From assembly GCA_022497155.1 (NCBI GenBank), contig MU385712.1, positions 309,765-373,764 of the forward strand: a DNA stretch of 64,000 nucleotides, in the 5' to 3' direction. The translations under genes and the position numbers were made by a program. The notes below the pieces were generated by a model. That model saw nothing but the letters and a program-made list of their open reading frames with translations, was not told the origin of the DNA and made no database searches. This document shows, piece by piece, positions 35,795 through 47,900 of the stretch; the first letter of the stretch is position 1; each line of letters starts with the position of its first letter. The DNA comes from Whalleya microplaca (lineage: Eukaryota > Ascomycota > Sordariomycetes > Xylariales > Xylariaceae).

Positions 35795-37079
35795 TTACTT
35801 TCCATACTGCATCGCAGTTTTGATGAACTCCTGAATCACCTCGTGGAGAATTTTGTCACCTGGTGGGAGCATCTGAGTCCCAAAAGCTCCGGCAATCCCT
35901 TGGTCACGATTGATAAACCATTCCATGCACGGCATAGCTCCCCAAGTGAGCGTAGCCGGGGGTAGGATTGGGGTGGAATCTAGAGTAAGAAGTCCACCCA
36001 ACCCAAAAGAAAGTTTTCCCAGTGTTGCCTCACCTCCAGTTAGTTCCGAGTGCATGTGCTGGCAAGGAAGTTAGCTTCTCCCCGCAGCCAAGTTATGAAA
36101 ACTATCACACTTACAAATTGATCCATCAACCCTACAGCCTGAGGCCCCATCTTCTCGAACTGCGGTGTAAACATCTGGTTTACCGAACTAGCTTCCAAAA
36201 CAATAGGATCATCTCTGAGGAGGTCTGCTAAAATTTTCGTATAGTCACCAACGGTTGTCACAATACCTACACCTCCACTGTCCGTCGGAGCGTCAGGCGG
36301 ATACCAACATTTAGTTGGTATCAGCTCGCCCATTGCGGTCCTCATTGGTATATCCATAATTCTCTGCTGGAGCCCAGGCTTGGTGTTGGGATGAAAAGTG
36401 GTGGATTTCATGCTGAGAGGGGTGAAAATGTATTTCTCCATATATTCGCCGAGAGTCATGAGGTTCAAGCGCTCAATAACCACGCCAGCCCAGTCTAGGC
36501 TTCCACCATATGACCAGCTCTCGCCGGGCTCGAAAAGTAGAGGTATGGAAAACGCTTTTACGATGTCACCGCAGAAGGACATGGGCCCTTCACCTCTTGA
36601 TTTGCGCCACTCGAGTAGCAGCGGGCTCCTTGCGTCATATGTAATGCCGCTCTGGTGAGTAAGAAGGTGCCTGAAGGTGATTTTCTTCACAGCTGGTTTC
36701 AAGACAAAGCCTCCATCCGGCCCAGTTGCGATGATCATTGGGTCTTTCAGCTCAGGCAAAATCGCTTCCACCTCGTCATCCAGCGCAATCTGTCCGCGTT
36801 CTACACATTGCAATCCAGCAATGGTAGTAATTAACTTCGTCCACGAGAAGGCCCAATACGCTGTATCCTCGCTGGGCTGTTCACTTGTGTCAAACTTGAC
36901 TCGGCCTGAACTTTTACTATACACTGTCTCGCCTAAGCACCAATCAGCCGTAGAGCCCCATGATTGATGAGAGTTGACTTAAGCCTACCAAGTTTATTGA
37001 TTACCTTCACACAAGCCCCGAAAACCTTGTTGGCTCCCGGCTCTGACTGTGAAACCAAGATCTCATCAAATGAAGCCAT
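35795..37079 (-). CDS. Serine beta-lactamase-family hydrolase / transesterase (LovD/EstB type)
   Basis: Three exons on the minus strand, 37079-36989, 36932-36115 and 36058-35795, with two 56-nt introns, give 390 residues. The motif FSWTKLITT supplies the Ser-x-x-Lys of class C beta-lactamase-like enzymes, and ESWSYGGSLDWAG the catalytic Tyr. FRHLLTHQSGI and the terminal LTWGAMPCMEWFINRDQGI / GTQMLPPGD are typical of the fungal EstB/LovD branch. Family members are esterases or acyltransferases. In fungal clusters LovD-like proteins move a polyketide acyl chain from a PKS ACP to a hydroxyl or thiol acceptor. Neighbours point to a similar esterification or release step, though a simple esterase is possible. 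The middle exon alone looks complete, but the extra exons restore the expected ends. Confidence 0.87.
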
Positions 37080-38823
37080 CTAGATTAATAATTTATGAAA
37101 CGGAGTCAAGTCCTTGATGATGATACACTTGATCTCGAGATTTCATTTCTACAACATCATTATATACGCCCCCACAGTAACATCCGCCGTTTCTGACTAG
37201 TACATAAACTCGGGCTTTGGATCCGCGTTTCGCTCGGCTAGGGAAACCCGACCGCGGACTCTGTTAGCTTGTACCTTTAGCTACGGACTTGGCCACCTCT
37301 GCCATCGGACTACCAATCGATTTCAAAGAGCCATAATGGGATAAGCCTTGTGGTATTCAACACTAAAAATGCGCTTACTCGATTGGAGAATAGATGCAGA
37401 GGACGACGTGGATGGTTGATACCTCAGTCTAGGAGACTTCAAATAGAGACATTAGTCGGAGCAATCATTTGCCTTTCGCATTCCCCTTTACGAAGATAGC
37501 GTTTGTCGATATGTAAAGATATATTTCTGCTTCTAGGCTCCCTAAGCTATGTTCTTGACTCTTCATAGTATGTGTCTCTGCCATTTATGGTTTAGACCGT
37601 TTAATATCGTTTTCACCACTAGATGTTGGCAGTAATAACCTGAAGTGAAGACGATGATATCGTGATTTCTTATCGATTAGATTAATCAGTTGATCCCTTG
37701 TGGAAGAAGACTACAGAAATCAGACTCTGCTCTCGCCCCTATCAATAGCGCGCTTATGATTAATGATAAGTTAGGTGCGAATCCGGCTACATATCGTGGG
37801 GCCTTCCCCCTTCGGCTATTGGTCAGCACGATATCCTTTACACCGTTGCGAAACACCACGATTAGACTGAGTCGTCGAGTGCTCAAAGAAACCGGCGGCT
37901 ATTGTTGTATATTAAACATAATTTTGTCCCGGTTACTACAGCAGTGATGTTTGCTTTAATATGTGCATAATGCCGCTTATACCTAAAAGACTATATAGAT
38001 ACTACCGATTACACAACAGAGGACTATACTTTTGAAATGTATATATTGACCTCTAGTATGGTGTCAGGTCTCAGTGAAGAAAGCCATATTTTTTCGATTT
38101 GCGCAAAGACAGCTAGAGTATTTTGAAGCATCATTTTCATTGAAAAGATTTCTACGTATATGATATTATATCCAGGTTCCAATTAAACGCATAAACTCAG
38201 TGTAAAGGGCCACTGAAGATCATTATTCAGATGGCCAGATGTATATACGCTTGACTCTCGCCAAGAAGATGGATCTAGTTACAGCATATTTCCGTACGAG
38301 AACATAATATTCCTCGGATTCTCCATGCTGCCACTGCGGAGGCGGCCATGTGGAGTAACAGGGGTGATCCTACCACCTAGGCCGCTTTCCGATTACCCGG
38401 ACAGGTTAGATGGGCAATTGGGTCATCAGGTCTTCTATCACTGGCGAGAGATAAGATATTCAAGAAGATGAGGTTGGGGGAACCACAAAAGAACTCCTAT
38501 GTAGATACCAGCCTTATCATAATGATAAGATTCTCCGAGGGGGATAAGATGGTTAAGATCTCATCGTTATTAGATCGTGAATTTAACCCGAAACTATGCT
38601 GAAGTGGGGTGCAGCACAGGTATTAAGTACATTACATTATCTCTTTCATGACCACTTCGGGTTACTCCCTTGCATATGGTTTGTCAATGAGATCGCTTTT
38701 CAATATTGATATATTTCAATAAAATACCTGCTACAGTATCAGTCACCGCAGCATTATACATTATTGCCGCTTGCAAATCTAGAATGCTCCTTTAGTAAAT
38801 CCGTTCGAATTGATCGTGGCAAC
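37080..38823. other. Intergenic stretch between divergent genes, 1.7 kb
   Basis: Promoters of the serine hydrolase and the cluster regulator. Near 37218-37260 there are several CGG/CCG triplets (CTCGGCTAGGG, CCCGACCGCGG) that could be Zn2Cys6 binding sites. A GC-rich hairpin-like block (GGGCCTTCCCCCTTCGGC, about 37800-37817) stands out from AT-rich surroundings. No gene supported. Confidence 0.4.
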
Positions 38824-41377
38824 ATGATGGATGCTTCATCACTTGATGTCGAACCAGTCTCAGAACAACCGCTAATGGACGAGTCCGCAAGCCGGCGTGT
38901 GCCTAGCTCAACCGGACACGAACACACCAATATCCGCTCCTGCTTGGTTTGCCGTCAGTTTTGTGCTCCTTTCTCCCTTTCGTCGTTCGCATCTCGCTGC
39001 GAATCCTCAGAGAACCCGACGAATCTGCCGGGGTTATGTAACACGTGGTTAACCTGATGCATCTTCAGGGAAGAGAAAAATCAAGTGTGACAAGCAACAC
39101 CCATGCGAGAACTGCGCGAAAGCTAAAGTCGAATGTGTTTTCCCACCCCCAGGCCGAGCATCCAGGCGTCACGACTCCCCAGATCCGGAGTTGGTAAATA
39201 GGGTGAGGAGGCTAGAGAGCGTTTTGAGTACGCTCAGTTCCCACCTTGGGGAAGACACGATACGACGCGTGATCCAACATTCGGCAGGTGGCCCTGGAAA
39301 AACAACTACAGTCGAGCAACCAACACCGCCGTACACCATTGTGGCTGCTATATCCACACAATATTCAACCAATGAGCATCAGCCCCAAGGCCCATCTCCC
39401 CAACCACAACAAGGCTCGGACACAGGCAGACTCGTGAAGGAAGGAGGCAAAGACAGATATCTCGGGGACTCGTTCTGGACTTCCCTCCAGTTGGAGGTAA
39501 GTACTCCAGTCTCCCTAGAGCTGGTGTGTGCTTATCTCAAAATGCTTAGGTCGAAACTGAGGATGCTTCTACAGACGGATGGGACTATGATGCAGAGTCA
39601 TATTCATCTTATAATCCTATATCAGAGTACAATCTTCTATTCCCACAAGGGTCTACGAACATAGACCTGAAAGAATTTCACCCCACATCTGTCGACAAGC
39701 GATGGCAAATGTGGGCTTTGTACCGAGATAATGTCCAGCCTATGCTCGGGGTTTTCCATCTGATGACGTTAGAGCATTTCTTCCAGAAGGCAGATGGTGC
39801 TCTTCAAAACACTCCTAAGAGTATAGAGCTCTCCATGTTTTGTATATATTATGGAGCTGTCACAAGCATTGACCAGGACGACTGTCAAACATATTTCGGT
39901 CGGGAGCGTAATGTGCTGTTGGCGAGATACAGGTTCTGCATCGAAAGGCTGTTGATAGAAACTCGCTTTCTCGAAACGGACGACATCTTTGTGTTGCAAG
40001 CCTTCTGTACCTTTCTCATAATTTTACGCCGGCACGATCCCTTTCTATCTTGGAAGATGTGTGGCCTTGCAATTCGGCTTGCCCAAAGTTTAGGAATCCA
40101 TCGCGATGGCAGTGGTTTGGGGCTGTCGGCGTTCGAATCGGAAATTCGCAGGAGAATCGCCTGGCAGCTTTGCAATATTGACGCTCCAGCTTCTGAAGAC
40201 TTCGCCTGCGACCCTTCAATGCAAGTATCCAAGTTCTGATATTTCGCCAACGCTGACAAAATCTGTGCAGCCTCGAGATGGGCAGTTTTGATGTAAGAAT
40301 ACCGATGAATGTAAATACCTGCGACCTACAGCCTGGTACGATTGAACTACCGACTGAAGTACAGGGATTCACGGATAGCACGTTTCTTTTAGTACATGTG
40401 GAGATTACCTGCTTATGGCGCGAGGTTTTCGACTCACGACGACGAACAGCGAATGAGGCCGAAAAAGCGGTAGAGCGTATGACGGACGCTGAAAAGGACG
40501 ATTGGATAGAACAACACGGCGCACGTCTCGAGCAGAAATACTTAAAGCACTGTTCCCTATCAGTACCACTGCAATGGGTGCGCATCCGCTCCTTTCACCT
40601 CCCAGCTAGTAGGCTAATCAAAACCTAAAGGTCACGATCATGTTCACGCGCTTCATGTTGCTCGAGTTAAGACTTAATGTACACAAGCCGCTAAAAAACG
40701 TTTCACGTCTAAGCGCGTCTCGGCGCGGTGAGCTACTCGAATGCTCCATAGAATGCATCGAAATATTATACCGACTCCATAATGATCGACGGAGCGAAAA
40801 ATGGGCTTGGTATTTTAAATCTTACGCTCAATGGCATGCCCTTGCTTTCGTTCTCTACGAGTTGGGGCAACCCACTCACAATAGACATGCCGAGAGGGCA
40901 TGGCGCGCAGTAGAGCGGACTATGACCTGTAGATGGGATTGTCCAAGCGAGAATTACCGAGGCAGCCACCAATGGAACACTATGCTACGTATGCTGGACA
41001 GGGCGCGTGCGAGACGAAGTAGCAGTTCTCGCATCCGCAGCAATCCTTCCATGGCGTCACATGATCCTCGTCCCTCGTTTATGGGAAATGATGCAGTCTC
41101 ACGTGAGGGGGCACCTATTCACTCAATTGATGCTACACAAGTTTCTTACGAAGAGCCTTCGGTACTCGGATCATATGATTTCGAGTCTCTCTATGGCTTT
41201 ATTTCACTGGAAGTTCCATCTTCAACGATGGGTTCAAGTGGCATAGCTCCAGCGGATGACCTATCCAATAAGACTACGGAAACAGTGAAACAAAGCGCAG
41301 GTATTTTGGATCCTTCAACCATTGATAACTCCCATGCGAACAACTACAACCTCTTTTTCAACGACCACTCGCCCTAG
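38824..41377 (+). CDS. Zn2Cys6 transcription factor, probable cluster regulator
   Basis: Five exons, 38824-38953, 39069-39496, 39550-40220, 40271-40577 and 40631-41377, give 760 residues. Joining exons 1 and 2 builds the zinc cluster CLVCRKRKIKC...CENCAKAKVEC (about residues 40-68). A linker and heptad segment (VNRVRRLESVLSTLSSHLG) follow, then a fungal transcription factor domain with RRRIAWQLCNIDAPASEDF and MGSFDVRIPMNVN. Intron 1 has a GTCAGT donor. Intron 3 starts with GC instead of GT (GCAAGT...GTGCAG, 50 nt), and only this junction keeps the family block intact. The downstream part VTIMFTRFMLLELRLNVHKPL and the Ser-rich tail are normal. It lies between the hydrolase and the FAD monooxygenase, so regulation of the surrounding cluster is likely but inferred. 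Confidence 0.86.
40221..40270 (+). other. GC-AG intron
   Basis: Third intron of the cluster regulator: 5' splice site AAT|GCAAGT, 3' splice site TGTGCAG, with CGCTGAC as a good branch-site match 17 nt upstream. No GT donor nearby restores the frame. Confidence 0.72.
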
Positions 41378-42169
41378 CCAGAGTTAGATTAGTGGATGTT
41401 GAAAATTGTTAATCATCCTCTACGGCCTGCGGAGATCGAAGGCCGAGCAGCATCCCTGTCTCTCGGCATCTCCGCCCCGGGTGGGTCCACCTACCTACCC
41501 CTTAAACCGACACTTAGGACTATTGGCTGAAAAGTAAAGCGTCTTACAACCTTCTTGCGCAGAACAGGTTGCTGGAAGAGAGACGCCGCTATCAGCCGCA
41601 TGAGACTACCTACGGGCTTAGTATTATCTTGACCTGGGTGTGGCACTTATCTCACCTGCATACTACATACAGAGGAAAAAGATGCGTAGCAATCAGCTTC
41701 AATTTTTTAGATAGGGGTCATCATCGGATTAATCAAAGAATGGATTCCAGGTTCGCAGTAAACTGTTTTGGATAATTCTAGTATGATACTTGGGGAAAAT
41801 TGACAGTTAGCTAAGGATGGATATGAATATTCAAGAGCACGTGTTATTAATTGTGCACTTGAGCTTCTCTTCTTCATGTACACATTGTGTGAATCACTTT
41901 TGATAGCAGTATGGATATGGAACTGATAAGCCTCATCTTTGATAGTAATTCTAACAAAACTTGTATTCGGAGGATTTGTTCTGTGTGATTCACTATAATC
42001 AACAGACCTCGGATGTGCCGTTGGTCTGAAAGATTTATTTTTCAATATCAGGGGTCTTTTCAACTCCAACTTTCTAGGTACTAGCATGGCATTAAATTGG
42101 AACTGAGAACGAGGTGCTGTATTTATATGCTGGAGTTACCTATCGGGGTTGATTCTTATAGAACTAAAA
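41378..42169. other. Intergenic stretch between convergent genes
   Basis: 3' flanks of the regulator and the monooxygenase. Nothing coding or repeated recognised. Confidence 0.5.
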
Positions 42170-43595
42170 TCATGTTTCCATTCCCATGATTGCACTGATT
42201 TCTGCCAAGTCCAAATGAGTTCCCTCCATAGGTAGCATTGGAATGGCCACGTCATCCAACGATCCGTTTGGGTTCTCCAGAATGCCTTGCTTGACCTTGT
42301 CGAAGCACTCGTCTACAACTGCGGCGGCATCGAAGTCTCGTACGCGTGGAAATCGCTTCAGGGCCCATTCTTTTGGGTTAGCTTCGATGGTATCCCAAGG
42401 GACTTTAGAAAAGACATCTCGATGGAAAACCGCGCTGGCATGAAAGCGATTCGCACGGTTGTATCTGATCCTTTGCGCAGCTTCAAGCGCAAGAGGAACA
42501 TCCTTACCACACTTTCTCAGACATGATGCAACAGTGACAGCATCCTCAATTGCTTGAGAGCCGCCTTGACCTGATGTCGGAAGATGTGCGTGTGCAGCGT
42601 CGCCGATGAGGATGGTGCGCCCGCCCCGAGAAGTCCATTTTTTAAGAGCTTTGCGATAAACCAACTTGAAGTCAATCAAGCACTCTGGGGGCGTGCACTC
42701 TAGGAGCGCTTTTGGCTCAGCAGCGAATGGAGCTATGAATGGATCGACATTGGACTTAGGGACATTACAAGACCAGGACTCCTCGACATCATCATTGTCT
42801 GGATGCATCATAACCCATGCTACTTCCTGGCCTTTGTTCCAGGAGTATGCAAGAATACTGATCGTATCATGCTGCCACGCCTTGATTACGTCCTCGCCGT
42901 TTCGGAAGAAATCCTTGAGGTCCGGGTGAGCGCGTGCTTCATCGTCAGGTCTGATGTAGGATCGGAAAATGGCCCATCCGCTCTTCTGACCTTCTTCATT
43001 CAGGCCGATCACCTGCCTGCGGGCTAGAGATCGACTGCCATCAGCGGCAATGACGACATCAGCCCAAAGACATTCGTTGTCCTCGAGAATGACACCAGCT
43101 CGGGCTTCGCCTGCCGGCTCGATGTATTCCTTGACTGCCCTTCCTAAAATGACCTCGGTTCCTAGGCGGCGGGCGTATGCTAAGAAGATCCCGTGCTGCT
43201 TACCACGATGAGCGGCAAAGGTCCGCGTTCGATCCTCGTCTTTTAGAAACCATGGGACATGATAGAGAGGTTTGCCATCGTATTTGTGCATCTCGAGGAA
43301 GTCGGCCTCGCAGCCAATGGAGAGCAATTCGTTGCCTACTTTACCATCATCCCACCTTGAGATGACAAGGCCACCGTTGACGAAGAAATCAATGATATCT
43401 AGATACCAATCAGACTACTTTACTTCGACCACCTAAGTTTCCACAACACTCACCACCTCGAGTGTTAGAGTTGACATATCTCTCAATCAGAGTCACCTTC
43501 ATTCCACGCAATCTACATTCGATGGCAGCGGTGAGGCCACCAAACCCACCCCCAACAACTATTACCGATAATGGCGTGTGGTCTTCAGTGGACAT
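42170..43595 (-). CDS. Class A FAD-dependent monooxygenase (salicylate-hydroxylase-like)
   Basis: Two exons on the minus strand, 43595-43454 and 43398-42170, with a 55-nt intron, give 456 residues. The N-terminus has SVIVVGGGFGGLTAAIECRL, the GxGxxG FAD-binding turn, ending in LIER, the Glu that binds the ribose. VVIAADGSRSLARRQVIG is the DG motif and RTILIGDAAHAHLPTSGQGG the GD motif that contacts both FAD and NADPH. This is the group of single-component flavoprotein hydroxylases acting on phenols, salicylates and polyketide or terpenoid substrates in fungal clusters. The junction NTRG|DIIDFFVNGG is family-like. It is divergent from the PLP enzyme across a 528-bp shared promoter, which suggests co-regulation. 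No membrane anchor is seen. Confidence 0.89.
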
Positions 43596-44123
43596 GGCGA
43601 AGATGCCGGAGTTCGAGGGGAGACAATGAAGCGGAAATGCCTGTATTACGTGAGGAAACCCACACTGTCGACAATTGTGTCGGACCTTCAGGCTACAAGA
43701 TCTGTCTACGTTAATTAGTTATGTCATATGGATCATTGCAGTCAGATACCCGTTTCACGTAGTCCCCACATCGACAATGAGCTACCGTTCCGGCGTGGAA
43801 TGTAAAGGCCGAGGTGAACCCTCAGCCGGCCTAAGGAAGCCCGAACCCGAGCATGCATATTGTGCAGAGGCGGAACTGCGAACCGGTATTTGGGCGGAAA
43901 CATTGATGACGCCAGTGGATGTTGACGACACTGCTGTCGAAATTACTCTAGTCACGTTAGGTGGCCTCGCATCCTAGTCTAATATGTTTAAAACTACCGC
44001 GTGAACTATCATTGCATGCTATTTTAATGTAATTTTTCAAGTAGAACGGCATATTGAAGGGCTTGCCGACAAGAATAGTTAGTATAGTGCTTTCTATTGA
44101 GCTTTCAACGGGCGTTTCTCAGC
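43596..44123. promoter_or_regulatory. Bidirectional promoter: FAD monooxygenase / PLP enzyme
   Basis: 528 bp between divergent starts. It contains a CGG/CCG-rich block at about 43787-43840 (TTCCGGCGTGG, GGCCGAGGTGAACCCTCAGC, GCCGGCC) compatible with Zn2Cys6 factor binding. Site assignment is inference. Confidence 0.45.
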
Positions 44124-45490
44124 ATGGCCCCCAGATTCGAAACGCTTCAGTTACATGCTGGCCAGATAACGGACCCGACAACAAAATCAAGGGCGGTTCC
44201 AATATATCAGACCAGTTATTTCAACTTCGATAATTCAGAACACGCAGCGCAATGCTATGCGCTTGAGGAGCCTGGCCACATAGGTACCCGAACTTCGAAT
44301 CCTACGACGGCCGTGCTAGAACAGCGTGTTTCTGCTCTTGAAGGAGGCGTCGCCGCTGTCGCTGTCGCATCTGGCCAGTCAGCGGTGTTTATGACCATGT
44401 TATGTCTTGCAGAGAATGGGGAAAACATCGTGTCGACTGCTAATATGTATCATGGGGCCTACAATCAATTCAACTTCCTCCTCCCTAGTCTAGGGATTGC
44501 AGTGAAAATAGTCCAGGAAAGCCCCACGAGTATTGAAGAGGTCATTGATTGCAACACGAGAGCAGTATACATTGAGACGATGGGACATCCAGCCATGAAT
44601 ATTCCGGATATCGAAGCGATCGCTCGAGTTGCCCACAGACACGGCGTTCCTTTGGTCGTTGACAACACAGCTGGGGCTGGGGGCTACTGGTGTCAGCCCA
44701 TCTCTCATGGCGCGGATATTGTTACTCACAGCGCAAGCAAGTGGATTTGTGGTCATGGGACGTCCGTGGGTGGCGTTGTCGTTGACTCCGGTAACTTTGA
44801 TTGGAGTACCCCAAGGTTTAAGAAACTGAATAGGCCCAATCCGGGCTTTCACAACATCAACTTCTGGGAATCATTCGGCCCACGTGCCTTTATCCAGCGT
44901 TTCACGCACCAGATTTTACGCGATACGGGATCTTGTCTGTCGCCATATAACAGTCGAGAACTTCTACTTGGGTTGGAAACTCTTAGTCTACGGTGCGAAA
45001 GACATTCTCATAATGCCAAACAGCTAGCTCTATGGCTGCGTGGCCATGCGAGTGTGTCTTGGGTGTCTTATCCGGGACTAGAGGATTCTAGCACATATGA
45101 TTTAGTCAAGAAGTATCTACCGCGAGGTGCCGGCGCTACGATAATGTTTGGGGTCAAGGGTGGAGCAGACGCAGGAGAGTCCGTAGTGGACGGATTTAAG
45201 CTGATTACCCACATGGCAGCGTGAGTTATCCCTGAGCAGGCTAATAAATGCCATTCTACACCCTATTCCTCTAGTGACTAACAACTTCTTGGATCAGATT
45301 TGGCGATGCCAAGAGTGCCGCCACGCATCCGTGGTCTTCGACGCATAAGCCGATGTACGCTCAGGAGAAGATCGACCTTGGAGTGACTGAAGATATGATT
45401 AGGATTTCAGTGGGATTGGAACATATTGAAGACTTGAAAGAGGACATACAACAGAGCTTTGCTGCGTGCCCATATGTACCTGAAATATAG
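44124..45490 (+). CDS. PLP-dependent O-acetylhomoserine sulfhydrylase-like enzyme
   Basis: Two exons, 44124-45220 and 45298-45490, with a 77-nt intron, give 429 residues, the usual length. The Cys/Met-metabolism PLP fold is complete: [43 protein letters not shown], the Tyr in [25 protein letters not shown] and [17 protein letters not shown] with the PLP-binding Lys, then [16 protein letters not shown]. Housekeeping members make homocysteine from O-acetylhomoserine and sulfide. Cluster copies such as Fub7 (fusaric acid) and CndF use the same substrate with a carbon nucleophile to build C-C bonds. The position between a flavin hydroxylase and an SDR/P450/PKS set argues for such a specialised role. 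The start was taken at the ATG before [12 protein letters not shown] rather than the upstream TTG. Confidence 0.9.
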
Positions 45491-46367
45491 ATAAGAATAT
45501 GCCAATTTCAGATTTACCTTGTGTGTCGTCATTGTAACAGACGAATTCGTGGCGACCAGATCGAGTAGTTAAGAAAATATAGGTGGCGAACGTCTATTTG
45601 CTGAGAACTGCAACTACTTCATTTCTATTAAAGTATTTGTTTAAGTCGCAAGATGATTATTTCTCGTGTTCAAGCTTTGGCATATGTGAAGTATGATGCC
45701 GTCAGACTTAGGACGTATATAATAGGCTAATTATAGTTATACGGCTTGATTACACTCAGTAGTCAAGCGAGGACCTATATCTGATGAGAATGACAAATAA
45801 AGACAAACATGTTCGTTACTGTATCTCTTCGTGCTGCCGGTGAGTTCCTCAATATCGGGAAATTAACTTTAAGAATAGTATATTGCAGCTGCAGTAAGTT
45901 AAGAATCGAGTTAGGTTCCATTCTCGATAACGCTATATGGGTGTTCGCTTTGTTAGCTTATCTATTATCTGATTAGCCACATACTTTCCAGACTTCTTGT
46001 TTGTGATGATAGCTTGAGTTCGGTGTAGGGTTTCCGAGCCGACACACGCGGAACGCCGTACCGTTGTTCGGCGCACAGTTTCCTGTCAGAAACATGAAAA
46101 ATGCCGGTTCGCGCTTTTATTCCGAGGGTCGCTATGCTCACCCAATGCCTACGACATGCCCAGTGGGTTTTCTATAACTTGGTAATTTAATCCGTGCTTG
46201 GCTTACGAGGACAACCCCGTGTTTCCAAGTGAAATCGGATTTTCGAAAATACGTGCCTTTGTTTGCAACTCTTTATTGGCTCTGGGAAAACTAGTACGCA
46301 TCTCTGGCTATTTTTTATATTAGTTGAAGATTGCCTTGACAGACTCGCTCTCAAGCGGCTGCGAGTT
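45491..46367. other. Intergenic stretch with SDR promoter
   Basis: 877 bp without genes. About 46035-46125 is rich in CCG/CGG triplets (TTTCCGAGCCGAC, CACGCGGAACG, CCGTTGTTCGGCG), again possible Zn2Cys6 sites upstream of the SDR. The remainder is AT-rich. Confidence 0.42.
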
Positions 46368-47156
46368 ATGAAAGGCAAGACTGCTGTGATCTCTGGGTCC
46401 TCGAAGGGAATCGGTGCCGCCATAGCAATCGAGCTCTCAGAGCGTGGTGCAAACATAGTATTGAATTACCCATTTCCAGACGACAAGGAGGAATGTGAAG
46501 CTGTTGGTCAGAGAATTCAGACGGAATGGATCGCTGTGTGTGCGGATATGTCTACTTCTGATGGGCCAGGGAGATTGGTGGCTGAAGCAGTTGCGAGGTT
46601 CCAACAAATCGACATTCTTGTCAGCAACGCTGGTATGGTCCCTCTTGGGCCCCTCTCGGAGGCTGATGTAAAGACTTGGGATGAGACGTTCAATCTAAAC
46701 TCGAGGGGGCCCTTCCTGCTGACCAAGGCCGCGCTACCTCACCTAACGCCATACACTCCTCCCACGGCGACTGCACCAGGTGTTGGCGGAGGTTCCCGAA
46801 TTATTTTGGTGTCATCCGTCGCTTCTCGTGCACCAGAGAAAGAGCAGAGCATCTACGCCGCAAGCAAAGGCGCGTTGGAGTCTTTAATTAGGGTTTGGGC
46901 ACAAGAACTGCCACCTAAGTACGGGTGCACAGTGAATGGAGTCGCGCCCGGTCCCATCAGCACTCTTACATTCCTGAAAAACATTGAGCCACACTTCAAT
47001 GTAATAGAATCATTGCTTGATGCAAAGACCCCCGTACAGGGAGCATTTGGTGAAGTGGAGGATGTTGCTTGGACAGTCGCATTCCTTGCAGAGGAAAGGT
47101 CAAGGTGGATGAATGGCCTATATACCCTTCTTACGGGAGGTGCTTACATTTGTTAG
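46368..47156 (+). CDS. Short-chain dehydrogenase/reductase
   Basis: A single exon of 262 residues starting at MKGKTAVISGSSKGIG. The Rossmann glycine motif (SGSSKGIG), ILVSNAG (the NNAG-type structural motif), ILVSSVAS (catalytic Ser) and YAASKGALE (Tyr-x-x-x-Lys) are all in place, as is PGPI after the active site. This is a classical SDR of the FabG/tetrahydroxynaphthalene-reductase-like kind using NAD(P)H. The frame is open upstream to 46263 without SDR character, so the ATG that begins the first beta strand was used. In the cluster it could reduce a ketone of the polyketide-derived intermediate or an imine formed after the PLP step. Substrate cannot be read from sequence. Confidence 0.9.
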   Translation: MKGKTAVISGSSKGIGAAIAIELSERGANIVLNYPFPDDKEECEAVGQRIQTEWIAVCADMSTSDGPGRLVAEAVARFQQIDILVSNAGMVPLGPLSEADVKTWDETFNLNSRGPFLLTKAALPHLTPYTPPTATAPGVGGGSRIILVSSVASRAPEKEQSIYAASKGALESLIRVWAQELPPKYGCTVNGVAPGPISTLTFLKNIEPHFNVIESLLDAKTPVQGAFGEVEDVAWTVAFLAEERSRWMNGLYTLLTGGAYIC

Positions 47157-47900
47157 CTAGTATCCGGATGACATTACGAGGATGTGTAGCTGATAATCCA
47201 GGTAGCTGGGACGCCCCACAAACTATGGTTTCTATATAGGAGAACTCCCTCCTCTGTCAGACTCTAGTGATGATACTTCTCTAATAGTAAGTACAATGCT
47301 ACTCATAACCTGCGTCCAATTCATCAATAGGGACTTCGAGGTTTGGGTGTAATATGATGCAACGGTTCGGAGAGACGGACCTCTGAAGGCGCAAAGATCC
47401 GATAGGGAGAACTTGCTAGGGGAGCCGCTATATTTGTAAAGTGGCTCGTGGCTACCAATAAGGCGCTGCATGCGGACGAGTTGGGTGTTCCAAATGAGCG
47501 TGATAGGGTGGCATGTTTATTATAGGCTCGAGCGAATAGTTCACAGTTGTTGGCCTTGTCGAAATTCTGGGGCGATGGGATAGGGGATACATAAGGAAGG
47601 ACTTAGGTTTTATTGGCCTTCGTACCCTGTTGTTTAAGCTATGTACATCTAAACTATATATCTACCGTAATAGGAGTTTAAGTGTCTTCGTGCGCGTCTG
47701 AAGCCAAAAGCTGCCTACACAGATGCCAGTTCGAGTATTATTCAAATTTTATTAGGCCAATTTTATTGTAGGTAGGGAATTAGAGGTATTGGTAACAATT
47801 TAATCATACTCATAATTCAAGTCTTAAGCGCTAAAGAATCTATCCTTGTTTTTCTCCTAGCACGTAATACCATGTCGTCAAGTCAATTGTCTTCTGTATT
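47157..47900. other. Intergenic stretch between convergent genes
   Basis: 3' flanks of the SDR and the first P450. AT-rich with no recognisable gene or repeat. Confidence 0.5.

Noticed and set aside
37690..37947. GC-rich hairpin-like block in AT-rich DNA, considered as a mitochondrial insertion (NUMT)
   Set aside because: The style recalls fungal mitochondrial GC clusters, but no mitochondrial gene or tRNA could be recognised.
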